Assembly: GCA_050943475.1 (NCBI GenBank)
Contig: JBMNPF010000002.1
Coordinates: 124,001-188,000 of the forward strand
Reading direction: 5' to 3'
DNA length: 64,000 bases
Source: Metaruminococcus_A sp050943475
GTDB taxonomy: Bacteria; Bacillota; Clostridia; Oscillospirales; Ruminococcaceae
Shown here: in pieces, positions 1 through 8,131 of the stretch
Position numbering within the stretch: the stretch's first letter is position 1
Layout: each line of letters begins with the position of its first letter
Notes under the pieces: generated by a model
Told to the model about the DNA's origin: nothing
Databases searched by the model: none
Seen by the model: only the letters and a program-made list of their open reading frames with translations
Translations under genes and position numbers: made by a program

Positions 1-1061
1 TGGATGTTTTTACCTTAAAGACCCACCATATCTCTGTGGAGGATATGTATAAGCTTTCCGACCGGAAAGGGCGTTTGATCGCCCTGCGTCCGGATTCCAC
101 CATGCCGATTGCCCGTTTAGTTTCTACTCGGCTGAAGGAGGAACTGTTGCCGCTGCGGCTGTTTTATAATCAAAAGGTGTATCACGCAACGCCTAGTTTA
201 ACCGGGCATAGTGATGAAGTGCTGCAAAGCGGCGTTGAAATCATTGGAGCGTGCGGAAAGCGTGCGGATCTCGAAGTGATTGCCACTGCGGTAGAGGCGC
301 TTGACCGCTGTGCGGCGGCCGATTACCGCCTGGAGATTGGGCATATTGCCATCTTTCATCGGCTGATGGAAAAACTGAAGCTGGATGACGACCTGAAAGA
401 GGAAATTCGCTGGTGCATTGAAATTAAAAATTATCCGGCGCTCAACGATTTGGTGGACAGCCATTTAGCGCCGCAGGATGCGGATATGATTAAACAGCTT
501 CCGCGCCTGTTTGGATCGGAAGAGGTATTTGATCAGGCGATTGCCCTGTTCCATGACGAAAAAATTACCGAGACGGTGGAATACCTGCGGAGTATTTTTA
601 ACGATTTACAGCAGCTCGGTCTGAAAGATAAAATATCGGTTGACCTTGGTATCGTAAACCGGGCGAACTACTATACCGGCGTGCTGTTCCGCGGTTACAT
701 CACCGGCTTTGGGCAGGCGGTTCTTTCCGGCGGCCGGTACGACAACCTGCTTTCTGAATTTGGAATGCCCTGCCCGGCAACCGGCTTTGGCATGAATCTT
801 GACGCGATTCTGGTTTCTTTGCTCGGCAATACGCCGGTCAAACGGTCCTTTGTACCGGATGTATTGGTTTTTGCCCCGGAAGGCTATGAAATGAAAGGGC
901 TTATTTATGCCAAAAAATTGACGGCTTCCGGAAAAGTGACGGAATACAGCGTTTTCCAAACATTGGAAGAAACCAAATTGTATGCGGCGCAAAAAGGCAT
1001 TGGAACGGTTGCTGTGGTTTCCGGTGAGATTGAACAGCTGCCCGTGGAAAGGAAGGGGTAG
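1..1061 (+). CDS. hisZ: ATP phosphoribosyltransferase regulatory subunit HisZ (5' end outside window)
   Basis: HisZ is a histidyl-tRNA-synthetase-like protein without aminoacylation activity. It pairs with short-form HisG for the first step of histidine synthesis. The reading frame is open from base 3 with no start codon upstream, so the true start lies before the window; about 353 residues are visible and roughly 40 to 50 are missing. The class II synthetase fold shows in RPDSTMPIARL near the visible N-terminus, YNQKVYH, and the C-terminal GGRYDNLL and GFGMNLD stretches. The next gene is the short HisG, which needs HisZ, and this supports HisZ over a true HisS. The GTG at 36 is an internal codon, not the start. 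Confidence 0.93.
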   Translation, partial: DVFTLKTHHISVEDMYKLSDRKGRLIALRPDSTMPIARLVSTRLKEELLPLRLFYNQKVYHATPSLTGHSDEVLQSGVEIIGACGKRADLEVIATAVEALDRCAAADYRLEIGHIAIFHRLMEKLKLDDDLKEEIRWCIEIKNYPALNDLVDSHLAPQDADMIKQLPRLFGSEEVFDQAIALFHDEKITETVEYLRSIFNDLQQLGLKDKISVDLGIVNRANYYTGVLFRGYITGFGQAVLSGGRYDNLLSEFGMPCPATGFGMNLDAILVSLLGNTPVKRSFVPDVLVFAPEGYEMKGLIYAKKLTASGKVTEYSVFQTLEETKLYAAQKGIGTVAVVSGEIEQLPVERKG

Positions 1062-1065
1062 GCGG

Positions 1066-1692
1066 ATGAACCCAATACGGATTGCACTGACCAAAGGACG
1101 GCTGGAAAAGGATACAGTCGCATTATTTGAACGTCTTGGCTTTGATTGCGAGGAGCTGCATAATAAGGGCAGACGATTAATTTTAAGAATCCCCGATGCA
1201 AATTTGGAGGTTGTTCTGGCAAAAGCGGCTGACGTTATTACCTATGTGGAGCACGGTGTCTGTGATATGGGCGTTGTTGGTAAAGACACCATTATGGAAT
1301 ACGGCGGTTCTTTTTTTGAATTAACCGATTTGGGATTTGGCAAGTGTAAGTTTGCCGTTGCCGGAAAAAGTGCTGAAGAACTGTATTCCGGTTACCGTGT
1401 TAAGACCATTGCAACTAAGTACCCCAATGTGTCCCGCCGCTTTTTTGAATCCAAGGGGATGGATGTGGACATTGTCAAAATTGAAGGCTCAGTGGAGCTT
1501 GCCCCATTGATTGGATTGGCAGACGCCATTGTGGATATTGTAGAAACTGGTACGACACTGAAGGAAAATGGACTGCAGGTCATTGAAGATGTGGCAGCTG
1601 TGTCGGCCAGAGTCATCGTCAATTCGGCGAGCATTAAGCTGCGTAAGGCGGAAATTGAATCCCTGCTCGCAAAGATTGAGAATGTGAGGTAA
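1066..1692 (+). CDS. hisG: ATP phosphoribosyltransferase, short form (HisG)
   Basis: HisG condenses ATP with PRPP to give phosphoribosyl-ATP, the committed step of histidine synthesis. The protein has 208 residues, the short form that lacks the C-terminal regulatory domain and depends on HisZ encoded just upstream. It starts MNPIRIALTKGRL, and the PRPP-binding loop is visible as VETGTTLKENGL near residue 160. The frame stays open upstream into hisZ, but the ATG at 1066 begins the conserved part of the protein and sits 4 bases after the hisZ stop, so I chose it. GGAAAGGAAGGGG just upstream, inside hisZ, can serve as the ribosome binding site. Confidence 0.95.
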   Translation: MNPIRIALTKGRLEKDTVALFERLGFDCEELHNKGRRLILRIPDANLEVVLAKAADVITYVEHGVCDMGVVGKDTIMEYGGSFFELTDLGFGKCKFAVAGKSAEELYSGYRVKTIATKYPNVSRRFFESKGMDVDIVKIEGSVELAPLIGLADAIVDIVETGTTLKENGLQVIEDVAAVSARVIVNSASIKLRKAEIESLLAKIENVR

Positions 1693-1696
1693 CAGC

Positions 1697-2998
1697 ATGA
1701 TTCCAGTACTGAAAACCGACGGCAAGCGTGAGCTTGAATTTTTGGAACAGTTGAGCCGCCGTAATGGCGAGGTCAATAAAACAGTGACCGATTCGGTGAC
1801 TCAAATTATTGAGGACGTCCGCACACTTGGAGATAAGGCCGTTTTGGATTATACCCTGAAGTTTGATGGCAAGCTGCCGCCCTCCATTGAGGTGCCGCGG
1901 GAAGAGATTAACGATGCATTGACGGCGGCCGATCAGGTGTTTGTAAGCTCCTTACTCAATGCAATGGAAAACATTGTTGATTTTCACAGCCGCCAGAAAC
2001 AGCAGGGATTTATCAACCCGCTGCCGAATGGGGTGATCATGGGCCAACGGGTGCGCGGATTGGAACGCGTTGGGCTTTATGTGCCAGGCGGTACGGCGGC
2101 ATATCCATCTTCCGTTCTGATGAATGCGGTGCCGGCGAAAATTGCAGGTGTAAAAGAAATTATAATGGTGACGCCGCCGACCAAAGAAGGTAAAGCAAAC
2201 CCGGATATTTTGGTTGCAGCGGCGATTGCCGGGGTGGATCGCGTCTTTTTGCTCGGTGGGGCGCAGGCGGTTGCAGCGCTGGCCTATGGTACCGAAACGG
2301 TTCCAAAGGTGGATAAAATTGTGGGGCCGGGCAACATTTATGTAGCAACGGCAAAGAAGCTGCTCTACGGTGTTGTCGATATCGATATGATTGCAGGACC
2401 AAGCGAAATTCTTGTCCTTGCGGATGAAAGCGCAGACCCCAAATTCCTGGCAGCTGACCTGATGTCTCAGGCTGAGCACGACCGGTTGGCGTCGGCTATC
2501 CTGCTGACCACCAGCGAACGGATTGCCAACGAAACCATTGTGGAAATTAAGCGGCAGATCCAGACCCTTTCGCGCAGGGAGATCATTGAAGAATCACTCC
2601 GCAATTATGGCGTTGTTATGATTTGCAGCAGCATGGATGAAGCGGTCGAACTTGCAAACCGGATTGCACCGGAACACCTTGAAGTGATGGTAGAAAACCC
2701 GATGAGCTACATTGGGAAGCTGGACAATGCGGGTTCAGTCTTTCTTGGCAAATATGCGCCGGAACCGCTTGGCGATTATTATGCCGGCCCGAACCACGTG
2801 CTCCCAACCAGCGGTACGGCGCGTTTCTTCTCGCCGCTTTCGGTGGAGGATTTTGTCAAGCGCTCCAGTTTTATCTATTATACCGAGGATGCTCTGAACG
2901 AAGCGCAGGACGATATTGTCTGCATTGCAAAACGCGAGGGATTAACCGCCCACGCTAATTCCATTACGGTTCGGTTTGAAGGCGGTGTGCGCCCATGA
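1697..2998 (+). CDS. hisD: histidinol dehydrogenase
   Basis: HisD is a zinc enzyme that oxidises L-histidinol to L-histidine in two NAD-dependent steps, the last in the pathway. Its 433 residues are the usual family length. Family motifs visible are GLYVPGGTAAYPSSVLMN (nucleotide region), IAGPSEILVLAD, LMSQAEHD (zinc/catalytic region) and GPNHVLPTSGTARF. The gene starts 4 bases after hisG and its stop overlaps the hisC start in an ATGA junction, so translation is probably coupled. Confidence 0.97.
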   Translation: MIPVLKTDGKRELEFLEQLSRRNGEVNKTVTDSVTQIIEDVRTLGDKAVLDYTLKFDGKLPPSIEVPREEINDALTAADQVFVSSLLNAMENIVDFHSRQKQQGFINPLPNGVIMGQRVRGLERVGLYVPGGTAAYPSSVLMNAVPAKIAGVKEIIMVTPPTKEGKANPDILVAAAIAGVDRVFLLGGAQAVAALAYGTETVPKVDKIVGPGNIYVATAKKLLYGVVDIDMIAGPSEILVLADESADPKFLAADLMSQAEHDRLASAILLTTSERIANETIVEIKRQIQTLSRREIIEESLRNYGVVMICSSMDEAVELANRIAPEHLEVMVENPMSYIGKLDNAGSVFLGKYAPEPLGDYYAGPNHVLPTSGTARFFSPLSVEDFVKRSSFIYYTEDALNEAQDDIVCIAKREGLTAHANSITVRFEGGVRP

Positions 2999-4059
2999 GC
3001 TATGAGCTGAACCGGAAGATTGCAGGACTAACGCCTTATGAACCCCTCTCTGGCACCTATCAAATCCGTTTGGATGCAAATGAATCCTACATGAACCTGC
3101 CGGAAGAACTGCGCGTGAAACTGGGAAAACTGGCACAGGAAATTGATTACAACCGTTATCCGGACCCATACTGTACAGAGCTTTGCAAAGCGTTCGCGAC
3201 TTATTACGGCATTGATGCGGAGAATGTTACGGCGGGAAATGGCTCGGATGAGCTGATAAATATAATTGTCAACGCATTTTCTCTCAAAGGGGAAAACTGT
3301 TTTACCTTTGAGCAGGATTTTTCCATGTACCGCTTTTACGGCGAACTGGCTGAATGTACACTGGAAACTTTGCCAAAAAAGGCGGATTTGAGCATTGATG
3401 TCGACGCGGCAATTGATGTGCTCAACCATTCCGGGGCGGGGATGCTGTTATTTTCCAACCCCTGCAATCCGACCTCGATTGGTTTATCCCGCGAGCAGGT
3501 ACGGCAGCTGGTGCGGTCGGTGAACTGTCTGGTCGTTCTGGACGAGGCCTATATGGATTTCTGGGATCAAAGTCTGCTTGGTGAGGTGCAGGAGTATGAT
3601 AACCTCATCGTTTTAAAAACCTGTTCCAAGTCGATTGGCATGGCGGGTATCCGGCTGGGATTTGCGGTGGCCAATCCGACGATTACCCGGGCAATTAAGG
3701 CAGTAAAGTCGCCTTATAATGTCAACAGCATTACGCAGGCGGTTGGTACGGCGGTGTTACAGGAACAGGGACTTTTGCGTGCGCGTACGTCGGAAATTAT
3801 TGAAAACACCAGGGGGCTACATCAGATGTTGGGCAGTCTGTCACAGGAGTTTCCGCAGTTTGGGCAGGTATATCCAACTGTGACCAATTTCGTGTACATC
3901 AAGACCGGAATTGGCCGTGAAATTGCTGAAAAGCTGAAACAGCGTTCGGTGGCCGTTCGGGTGTTCCCAAATTATCTGCGTATCTCCACTGGGAGCGCGG
4001 AAGAAAACCGTATTGTAGCCAATTATTTGCGCGAAATTTTAAAGGAGACTGCTCAATGA
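2995..4059 (+). CDS. hisC: histidinol-phosphate aminotransferase
   Basis: HisC is a PLP-dependent class I/II aminotransferase that converts imidazole-acetol phosphate to histidinol phosphate. It has 354 residues. The PLP-binding lysine is K212 in KTCSKSIGMAGIRLGF, and the substrate arginine motif near the C-terminus reads PNYLRIST. LDANES at the N-terminus and FSNPCNPTS are also typical. The start overlaps the hisD stop by 4 bases and the stop overlaps the hisB start, as expected inside a his operon, which separates it from general aromatic aminotransferases. Confidence 0.95.
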   Translation: MSYELNRKIAGLTPYEPLSGTYQIRLDANESYMNLPEELRVKLGKLAQEIDYNRYPDPYCTELCKAFATYYGIDAENVTAGNGSDELINIIVNAFSLKGENCFTFEQDFSMYRFYGELAECTLETLPKKADLSIDVDAAIDVLNHSGAGMLLFSNPCNPTSIGLSREQVRQLVRSVNCLVVLDEAYMDFWDQSLLGEVQEYDNLIVLKTCSKSIGMAGIRLGFAVANPTITRAIKAVKSPYNVNSITQAVGTAVLQEQGLLRARTSEIIENTRGLHQMLGSLSQEFPQFGQVYPTVTNFVYIKTGIGREIAEKLKQRSVAVRVFPNYLRISTGSAEENRIVANYLREILKETAQ

Positions 4060-4637
4060 GATGTTTTGAAACCAGCCGTATCACCAAGGAAACCGACGTT
4101 TCGGTGGCACTCAACCTGGACGGCAGCGGTAAGGGCGAAATTTCCACCGGTATTGGTTTTTTTGACCACATGCTGACGGCGCTGGCAATGCACAGCGGCT
4201 TTGATTTAACGATAAAAACCCACGGGGACCTTGAAGTGGACTGCCACCATACCGTTGAAGATACGGCGATTGTGCTGGGAGATGCATTTGCGGCCTGCAT
4301 TCGGGATAAAGTGGGTATCAACCGTTATGGAAGTGCTTTTGTCCCCATGGATGAATCGCTGGCACTGGTGAGCCTCGATATCAGCGGCCGTGCTTTTTTG
4401 GTGTTTGACGCAGCGTTTACGGTGGATCAAATTGGCGCTTTTGACACCCAGATGGTGGAGGAGTTTTTCCGGGCGTTTGCGTTTCACGCGGGAATCACCC
4501 TCCATGCCAAACTGCTGTATGGAAGTAACGATCATCATAAAGCGGAAGCGCTGTTCAAGGCGTTGGGCCAGGCGCTTAAGCAGGGAGCGGCGCTCAACGG
4601 AAATGGTGCGCTTCTCTCCACCAAAGGTGTGCTGTAA
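4056..4637 (+). CDS. hisB: imidazoleglycerol-phosphate dehydratase
   Basis: HisB removes water from imidazole glycerol phosphate to form imidazole-acetol phosphate. This is the monofunctional form of 193 residues, without the HAD phosphatase domain fused to it in enterobacteria. The manganese-binding histidine motifs are clear: FFDHMLTALAMHSGFDL, DCHHTVEDTAIVLGDA and, in the second half of the pseudo-repeat, FAFHAGITLH followed by NDHHKAEALFKALG. It lies between hisC (4-base overlap) and hisH. No histidinol-phosphate phosphatase gene is seen in this window. Confidence 0.97.
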   Translation: MRCFETSRITKETDVSVALNLDGSGKGEISTGIGFFDHMLTALAMHSGFDLTIKTHGDLEVDCHHTVEDTAIVLGDAFAACIRDKVGINRYGSAFVPMDESLALVSLDISGRAFLVFDAAFTVDQIGAFDTQMVEEFFRAFAFHAGITLHAKLLYGSNDHHKAEALFKALGQALKQGAALNGNGALLSTKGVL

Positions 4638-4651
4638 AGGGGATTCGACAA

Positions 4652-5263
4652 GTGATTGCAATCATTGATTATGGTGCGGGTAACCTGTTCAGCGTTAAAA
4701 ATGCGCTGGATTATATTGGCGAACGTAGTATTATTACGGCGGACGTCAGCGTCATCCGGCAGGCGGATGCGCTCATTCTGCCGGGGGTCGGCGCTTTTCC
4801 GGATGCGATGGATCGCCTGAACCAGTCTGGTCTGATTGGGGTATTGCGCCAGGAAACAGCCCGGAAGCCGTTGCTCGGTATTTGCCTTGGAATGCAGGCG
4901 CTTTTTGAGGATGGCTATGAGTTTACCCATACCAAAGGGCTTGGCCTGATTCCGGGGTCGGTTAAGCGTATTTGTTTCCGGGACGGAGAGCAGCAGAAAT
5001 TGCCGCAAATTGGCTGGAACCAGCTTGAATTGAAGCAGGAATGTCCTTTGCTGAAAGGCCTTGCGAATGGCGACTGCGTTTACTTTGTTCACAGTTATAT
5101 GGCATACGCGCCGGCAGAATATATTGCGGCTACCTGTGATTATGGTACGACGGTGACAGCGTTTGTCCAGAACGGTAATGTTTTTGGAGCACAGTTCCAC
5201 CCGGAAAAGAGTGGCGAGGTCGGACTCACCATCCTGCGGAATTTTGGAGGACTTGTAAAGTGA
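4652..5263 (+). CDS. hisH: imidazole glycerol phosphate synthase, glutamine amidotransferase subunit
   Basis: HisH hydrolyses glutamine and feeds ammonia to HisF. It is a class I amidotransferase of 203 residues. The nucleophile elbow is GICLGMQALF, and the His-Glu pair of the catalytic triad is in AQFHPEKSGE. The N-terminus IAIIDYGAGNLFSV is diagnostic. The start codon is GTG, 14 bases after the hisB stop with AAAGGGGA as the ribosome binding site. The stop overlaps the hisA start. HisF, its partner, is encoded two genes later. Confidence 0.97.
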   Translation: MIAIIDYGAGNLFSVKNALDYIGERSIITADVSVIRQADALILPGVGAFPDAMDRLNQSGLIGVLRQETARKPLLGICLGMQALFEDGYEFTHTKGLGLIPGSVKRICFRDGEQQKLPQIGWNQLELKQECPLLKGLANGDCVYFVHSYMAYAPAEYIAATCDYGTTVTAFVQNGNVFGAQFHPEKSGEVGLTILRNFGGLVK

Positions 5264-5973
5264 ATATTTTTCCGGCAATTGACATTCACAATGGACAGTG
5301 CGTTCGCTTATATAAGGGGGATTATGCCACCGCGTCCAAAGTGGCGGAAAACCCGTTGGAAACGGCCTTGTCCTTTCAGCGGGAAGGCGCTGAATTTCTC
5401 CACATGGTGGATTTAAACGGTGCAAAAGACGCCAAACGGGTAAACAGCGATATTTTTACCGGAATTGCAGCACAAACCCAATTAAAGGTGCAGGTCGGCG
5501 GGGGAATCCGGGATATGGAAACCTGTGAGTATTACCTCAGCCGTGGTATTTCCCGGGTAATTTTAGGTTCGGTTGCGGTGAAAAATCCGGCGCTGGTTGT
5601 GGAAGCTGTCAGGCAATACGACGAACGTATTGTGGTTGGGATTGACGCCAAAAATGGTCGGGTTGCCTGTGAAGGCTGGCTTGACACCAGCGATGTAAAC
5701 TATATTGATCTCGCGAAAAAAATGGAGTCGGTAGGGGTACGTACCATCGTTTTTACTGATATTTCGAAAGATGGAACCATGGCGGGGCCGAATCTGGAAC
5801 AGCTTCAGGCCATCAATAAGGCGGTCGGCTGCGACATAATTGCAAGCGGCGGGGTCAGTTCGCTTGCGGACATTCGTGCTTTGAAAAATCTGGAGCTCTA
5901 TGGTGCAATTTGCGGCAAGTCGCTTTACTCCGGCGCGTTTCGGGTGTCCGAAGCCATTGAAGCGGCACGGTAA
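5260..5973 (+). CDS. hisA: ProFAR isomerase (HisA)
   Basis: HisA is a TIM-barrel isomerase that opens the ribose of ProFAR to give PRFAR. It has 237 residues. The two-fold repeated phosphate-binding pattern is visible as VQVGGGIRDMET and, in the second half, ASGGVSSLADI. Catalytic aspartates are in FPAIDIHNGQCVRL near the N-terminus and TDISKDGTM near residue 170. The start is GTG in a GTGA overlap with hisH, so its translation is coupled. It is distinguished from HisF by the AIDIHNG start and the GAKD-type loop. Confidence 0.96.
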   Translation: MNIFPAIDIHNGQCVRLYKGDYATASKVAENPLETALSFQREGAEFLHMVDLNGAKDAKRVNSDIFTGIAAQTQLKVQVGGGIRDMETCEYYLSRGISRVILGSVAVKNPALVVEAVRQYDERIVVGIDAKNGRVACEGWLDTSDVNYIDLAKKMESVGVRTIVFTDISKDGTMAGPNLEQLQAINKAVGCDIIASGGVSSLADIRALKNLELYGAICGKSLYSGAFRVSEAIEAAR

Positions 5974-5984
5974 GGAGAGGAAAT

Positions 5985-6749
5985 ATGCTGACAAAACGGA
6001 TTATTCCCTGTTTGGACGTGCGTGACGGCCGCGTGGTGAAAGGGATTAACTTTGAGGGGATTAAAGAGGTTGGCGACCCGGTGGAGTGCGCTGCAATGTA
6101 TGACAAACAGGGCGCTGACGAGATTGTCTTTCTGGATATTACAGCGACGCATGAAAAACGGAAAACCATTGTGGATGTGGTATCCAGAACGGCAAAACAG
6201 GTATTTGTCCCGCTGACGGTCGGCGGGGGAATCCGTACGGTAGAGGATTTCCGTGAAATCCTCCGTGCAGGGGCGGATAAAGTTTCGGTCAATTCTTCGG
6301 CGGTCAACCGCCCGGAGCTGATTGCCGAAGCGGCGGATATTTTCGGCAGCCAGTGTGTAGTGCTTGCAATTGACGCACGGCGCAATGGCAATGGCGGGTT
6401 TAACGTCGTCATCAATGGCGGGCGTATTGATACTGGGTTAGACGCCGTAGAATGGGCGAAAAAGGCCTGTTCGCTCGGCGCGGGAGAAATTCTGTTGACC
6501 TCAATGGACACCGACGGTACCAAAAACGGCTTTGATTTGGAACTGCTCAACGCCGTTACGGCGGTTGTGGATGTTCCGGTCATCGCATCTGGTGGATGCG
6601 GCAAGCTGGAACATTTTTCAGAAGTGTTTGAGCAGACAAAAGCCGATGCTGCCCTTGCAGCGTCGTTGTTTCACTACCGTGAATTGACGGTGGGGCAGGT
6701 GAAACGACATCTGCTGGAACGCGGTATTCCGGCGCGCTTGACACGGTGA
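5985..6749 (+). CDS. hisF: imidazole glycerol phosphate synthase, cyclase subunit
   Basis: HisF is a TIM barrel that uses ammonia from HisH to turn PRFAR into imidazole glycerol phosphate and AICAR. It has 254 residues. The catalytic aspartates are in RIIPCLDVRDGRVVKG at the N-terminus and LTSMDTDGTKNGFD near residue 175. Phosphate-binding glycines appear in TVGGGIRTVEDF and ASGGCGK. A good ribosome binding site, AAGGAGAGG, lies before the ATG. It is 11 bases downstream of hisA. Confidence 0.97.
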   Translation: MLTKRIIPCLDVRDGRVVKGINFEGIKEVGDPVECAAMYDKQGADEIVFLDITATHEKRKTIVDVVSRTAKQVFVPLTVGGGIRTVEDFREILRAGADKVSVNSSAVNRPELIAEAADIFGSQCVVLAIDARRNGNGGFNVVINGGRIDTGLDAVEWAKKACSLGAGEILLTSMDTDGTKNGFDLELLNAVTAVVDVPVIASGGCGKLEHFSEVFEQTKADAALAASLFHYRELTVGQVKRHLLERGIPARLTR

Positions 6750-6766
6750 TAGAGAAAGGGTATAGT

Positions 6767-7102
6767 ATGGATTTGGAACAATATTTTCAAAAAGGTGATT
6801 TAATTCCTGCCGTTGTAGTAGAGGCAGAGAATTCAGAGGTGTTAATGCTTGCCTACATGAGCCGTGAAAGCCTGCAAAAAACGCTGGAAACTGGGTACAC
6901 CTGGTTTTACAGCCGTTCCCGTCAGGAACTTTGGAACAAAGGGGCGACATCCGGGCATTTGCAGAAGGTGGTCAGCATCACGGCGGATTGTGATGACGAC
7001 ACTTTGCTCGTCAAGGTACACCAAACCGGCGCTGCCTGCCATACCGGGAATTACACCTGCTTTTTTAAAGAGATTTACCGAAACCCAGACGAGGAGAAGT
7101 GA
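6767..7102 (+). CDS. hisI: phosphoribosyl-AMP cyclohydrolase
   Basis: HisI opens the adenine ring of phosphoribosyl-AMP. This is the stand-alone enzyme of 111 residues; the pyrophosphatase HisE is a separate gene next door. Metal and substrate motifs include WFYSRSRQELWNKGATSGH, ITADCDDDTLL and GAACHTGNYTCFF, with the zinc cysteines. A GTG at 6746 is in frame and overlaps the hisF stop, but ATG 6767 has GAAAGGG 5 bases upstream and matches the family N-terminus, so I chose 6767. Confidence 0.95.
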   Translation: MDLEQYFQKGDLIPAVVVEAENSEVLMLAYMSRESLQKTLETGYTWFYSRSRQELWNKGATSGHLQKVVSITADCDDDTLLVKVHQTGAACHTGNYTCFFKEIYRNPDEEK

Positions 7103-7105
7103 AGA

Positions 7106-7429
7106 ATGGATACCATAAAAGGCTTATATGAAGTGATTGAAAACCGTAAAGCAAACCCGGAGGAAGGTTCTTATACCTGCTATTTGTTTGATAAAGGGCT
7201 GGATAAAATCCTGAAAAAGTGCGGGGAGGAATGCTCGGAAATGATCATTGCTTCCAAAAATGAGGATCCGGAAGAACTGAAAAATGAGATTTGCGACCTT
7301 GTTTACCATATGCTGGTACTGATGTGCGAAAAAGGGGTTCGGGTTGAAGACGTTCAGGAAATACTGGAAGAACGCCGCCAGAAAATTGGCAACTTGAAAC
7401 AGTTTCATCAGGTTGACCGGAACAGCTGA
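7106..7429 (+). CDS. hisE: phosphoribosyl-ATP pyrophosphatase
   Basis: HisE removes pyrophosphate from phosphoribosyl-ATP, the second step of histidine synthesis. It is an all-alpha MazG-like protein of 107 residues. The metal-binding signature is KKCGEECSEMIIA followed by NEICDLVYHMLVLM, with the E-x-x-E and D residues typical of the fold. It lies 3 bases after hisI and is the last gene of the operon; a strong terminator follows. Confidence 0.96.
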   Translation: MDTIKGLYEVIENRKANPEEGSYTCYLFDKGLDKILKKCGEECSEMIIASKNEDPEELKNEICDLVYHMLVLMCEKGVRVEDVQEILEERRQKIGNLKQFHQVDRNS

Positions 7430-7443
7430 GAAATAACACAAAG

Positions 7444-7485
7444 AGCGGTACTGTCAAGTTGCTTGAAATGTACCGCTTTTTGTTC
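7444..7485 (+). terminator. intrinsic terminator of the his operon
   Basis: An 8-bp stem AGCGGTAC (7444-7451) pairs with GTACCGCT (7470-7477) across an 18-base loop and is followed directly by a T-rich run. It lies 14 bases after the hisE stop and closes the histidine operon. Confidence 0.85.
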
Positions 7486-7581
7486 TATTTGTTTGACAAA
7501 AACGAGATCGTTTTATAAAACACGAAGAAAAGCTGAGAAAATTCTCTTTATTTTATCAAAAACCGCTTTTTAAAGGGTATA

Positions 7582-7645
7582 TTTCCGGAATCTTCTGGAA
7601 ATCTCGATTGTGAAACTCATGTGGGAATGTTACACTTGTATACAA
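7582..7645 (+). promoter_or_regulatory. putative promoter with two palindromic operator-like sites before the hom operon
   Basis: A possible promoter is TTGTGA (7608-7613), a 17-base spacer, then TACACT (7631-7636), a weak match. Two palindromes lie on it. TTTCCGGAA-tc-TTCTGGAAA (7582-7601, one mismatch) is just upstream of the -35, and the perfect 10-mer TTGTATACAA (7636-7645) is at the expected start point. Palindromes placed this way are typical of repressor or activator sites. The protein that would bind is not known. Confidence 0.4.
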
Positions 7646-7677
7646 CAGTGAGACAAATGTATATTGGTGGTGGACGA

Positions 7678-8112
7678 ATGGGCAATTTAGAACAGTATAT
7701 CGTTGTCGATGCTGAAGTGCTCCCTGAGGTGTTTCACAAGGTAATGGAAGCCAAGAGTCTGCTCGCAAAGGGGATTGCCAAATCCTCAAGTGACGCTTGT
7801 AAAATGGTTGGAATATCCCGTGGAACCTTTTATAAGTATAAGGACCGGATGTTTATTTACAGCGAACGGATGAGCAACGAAATTTTGACGCTGCAGCTAG
7901 TTCTGGAGGATGAACCGGGTATTCTTTCGGCGGTATTGTCCGGCCTTTATAAACTTGGAGCCAATATCCTCACGGTGAACCAGAATATCCCGAACGATAA
8001 GGTTGCAGCTGTAACGATTTCCATTCGAATCCCGGATCCGGGGCCGAATATTCAAACGGTAACCGATTGCCTGGGTATGGTCAACGGAGTTGTTGAGGTA
8101 AAGTTAATTTAA
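7678..8112 (+). CDS. ACT-domain protein (UPF0735/PheB-like)
   Basis: This is a 144-residue protein with a C-terminal ACT domain (about residues 68 to 144, starting LTLQLVLEDEPGILSAVLSG). ACT domains bind amino acids. The N-terminal half has a short helix-turn-helix-like stretch, DACKMVGISRGTFYKYKD, as in UPF0735 proteins. The start was set at ATG 7678, preceded by GGTGGTGGA, although the frame is open further upstream. It lies 19 bases before hom and is probably co-transcribed with it, so a role in sensing threonine or a related amino acid is plausible but only inferred. Confidence 0.85.
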   Translation: MGNLEQYIVVDAEVLPEVFHKVMEAKSLLAKGIAKSSSDACKMVGISRGTFYKYKDRMFIYSERMSNEILTLQLVLEDEPGILSAVLSGLYKLGANILTVNQNIPNDKVAAVTISIRIPDPGPNIQTVTDCLGMVNGVVEVKLI

Positions 8113-8131
8113 CTGAAGGAGAATGACATAG

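Noticed and set aside
4535..5425. A 296-codon minus-strand frame
   Set aside because: It is antisense to hisH and parts of hisB and hisA, with no domain and low-complexity basic composition.
5855..6604. A 249-codon minus-strand frame
   Set aside because: Antisense to hisF; Ser/Thr/Pro-rich shadow translation.
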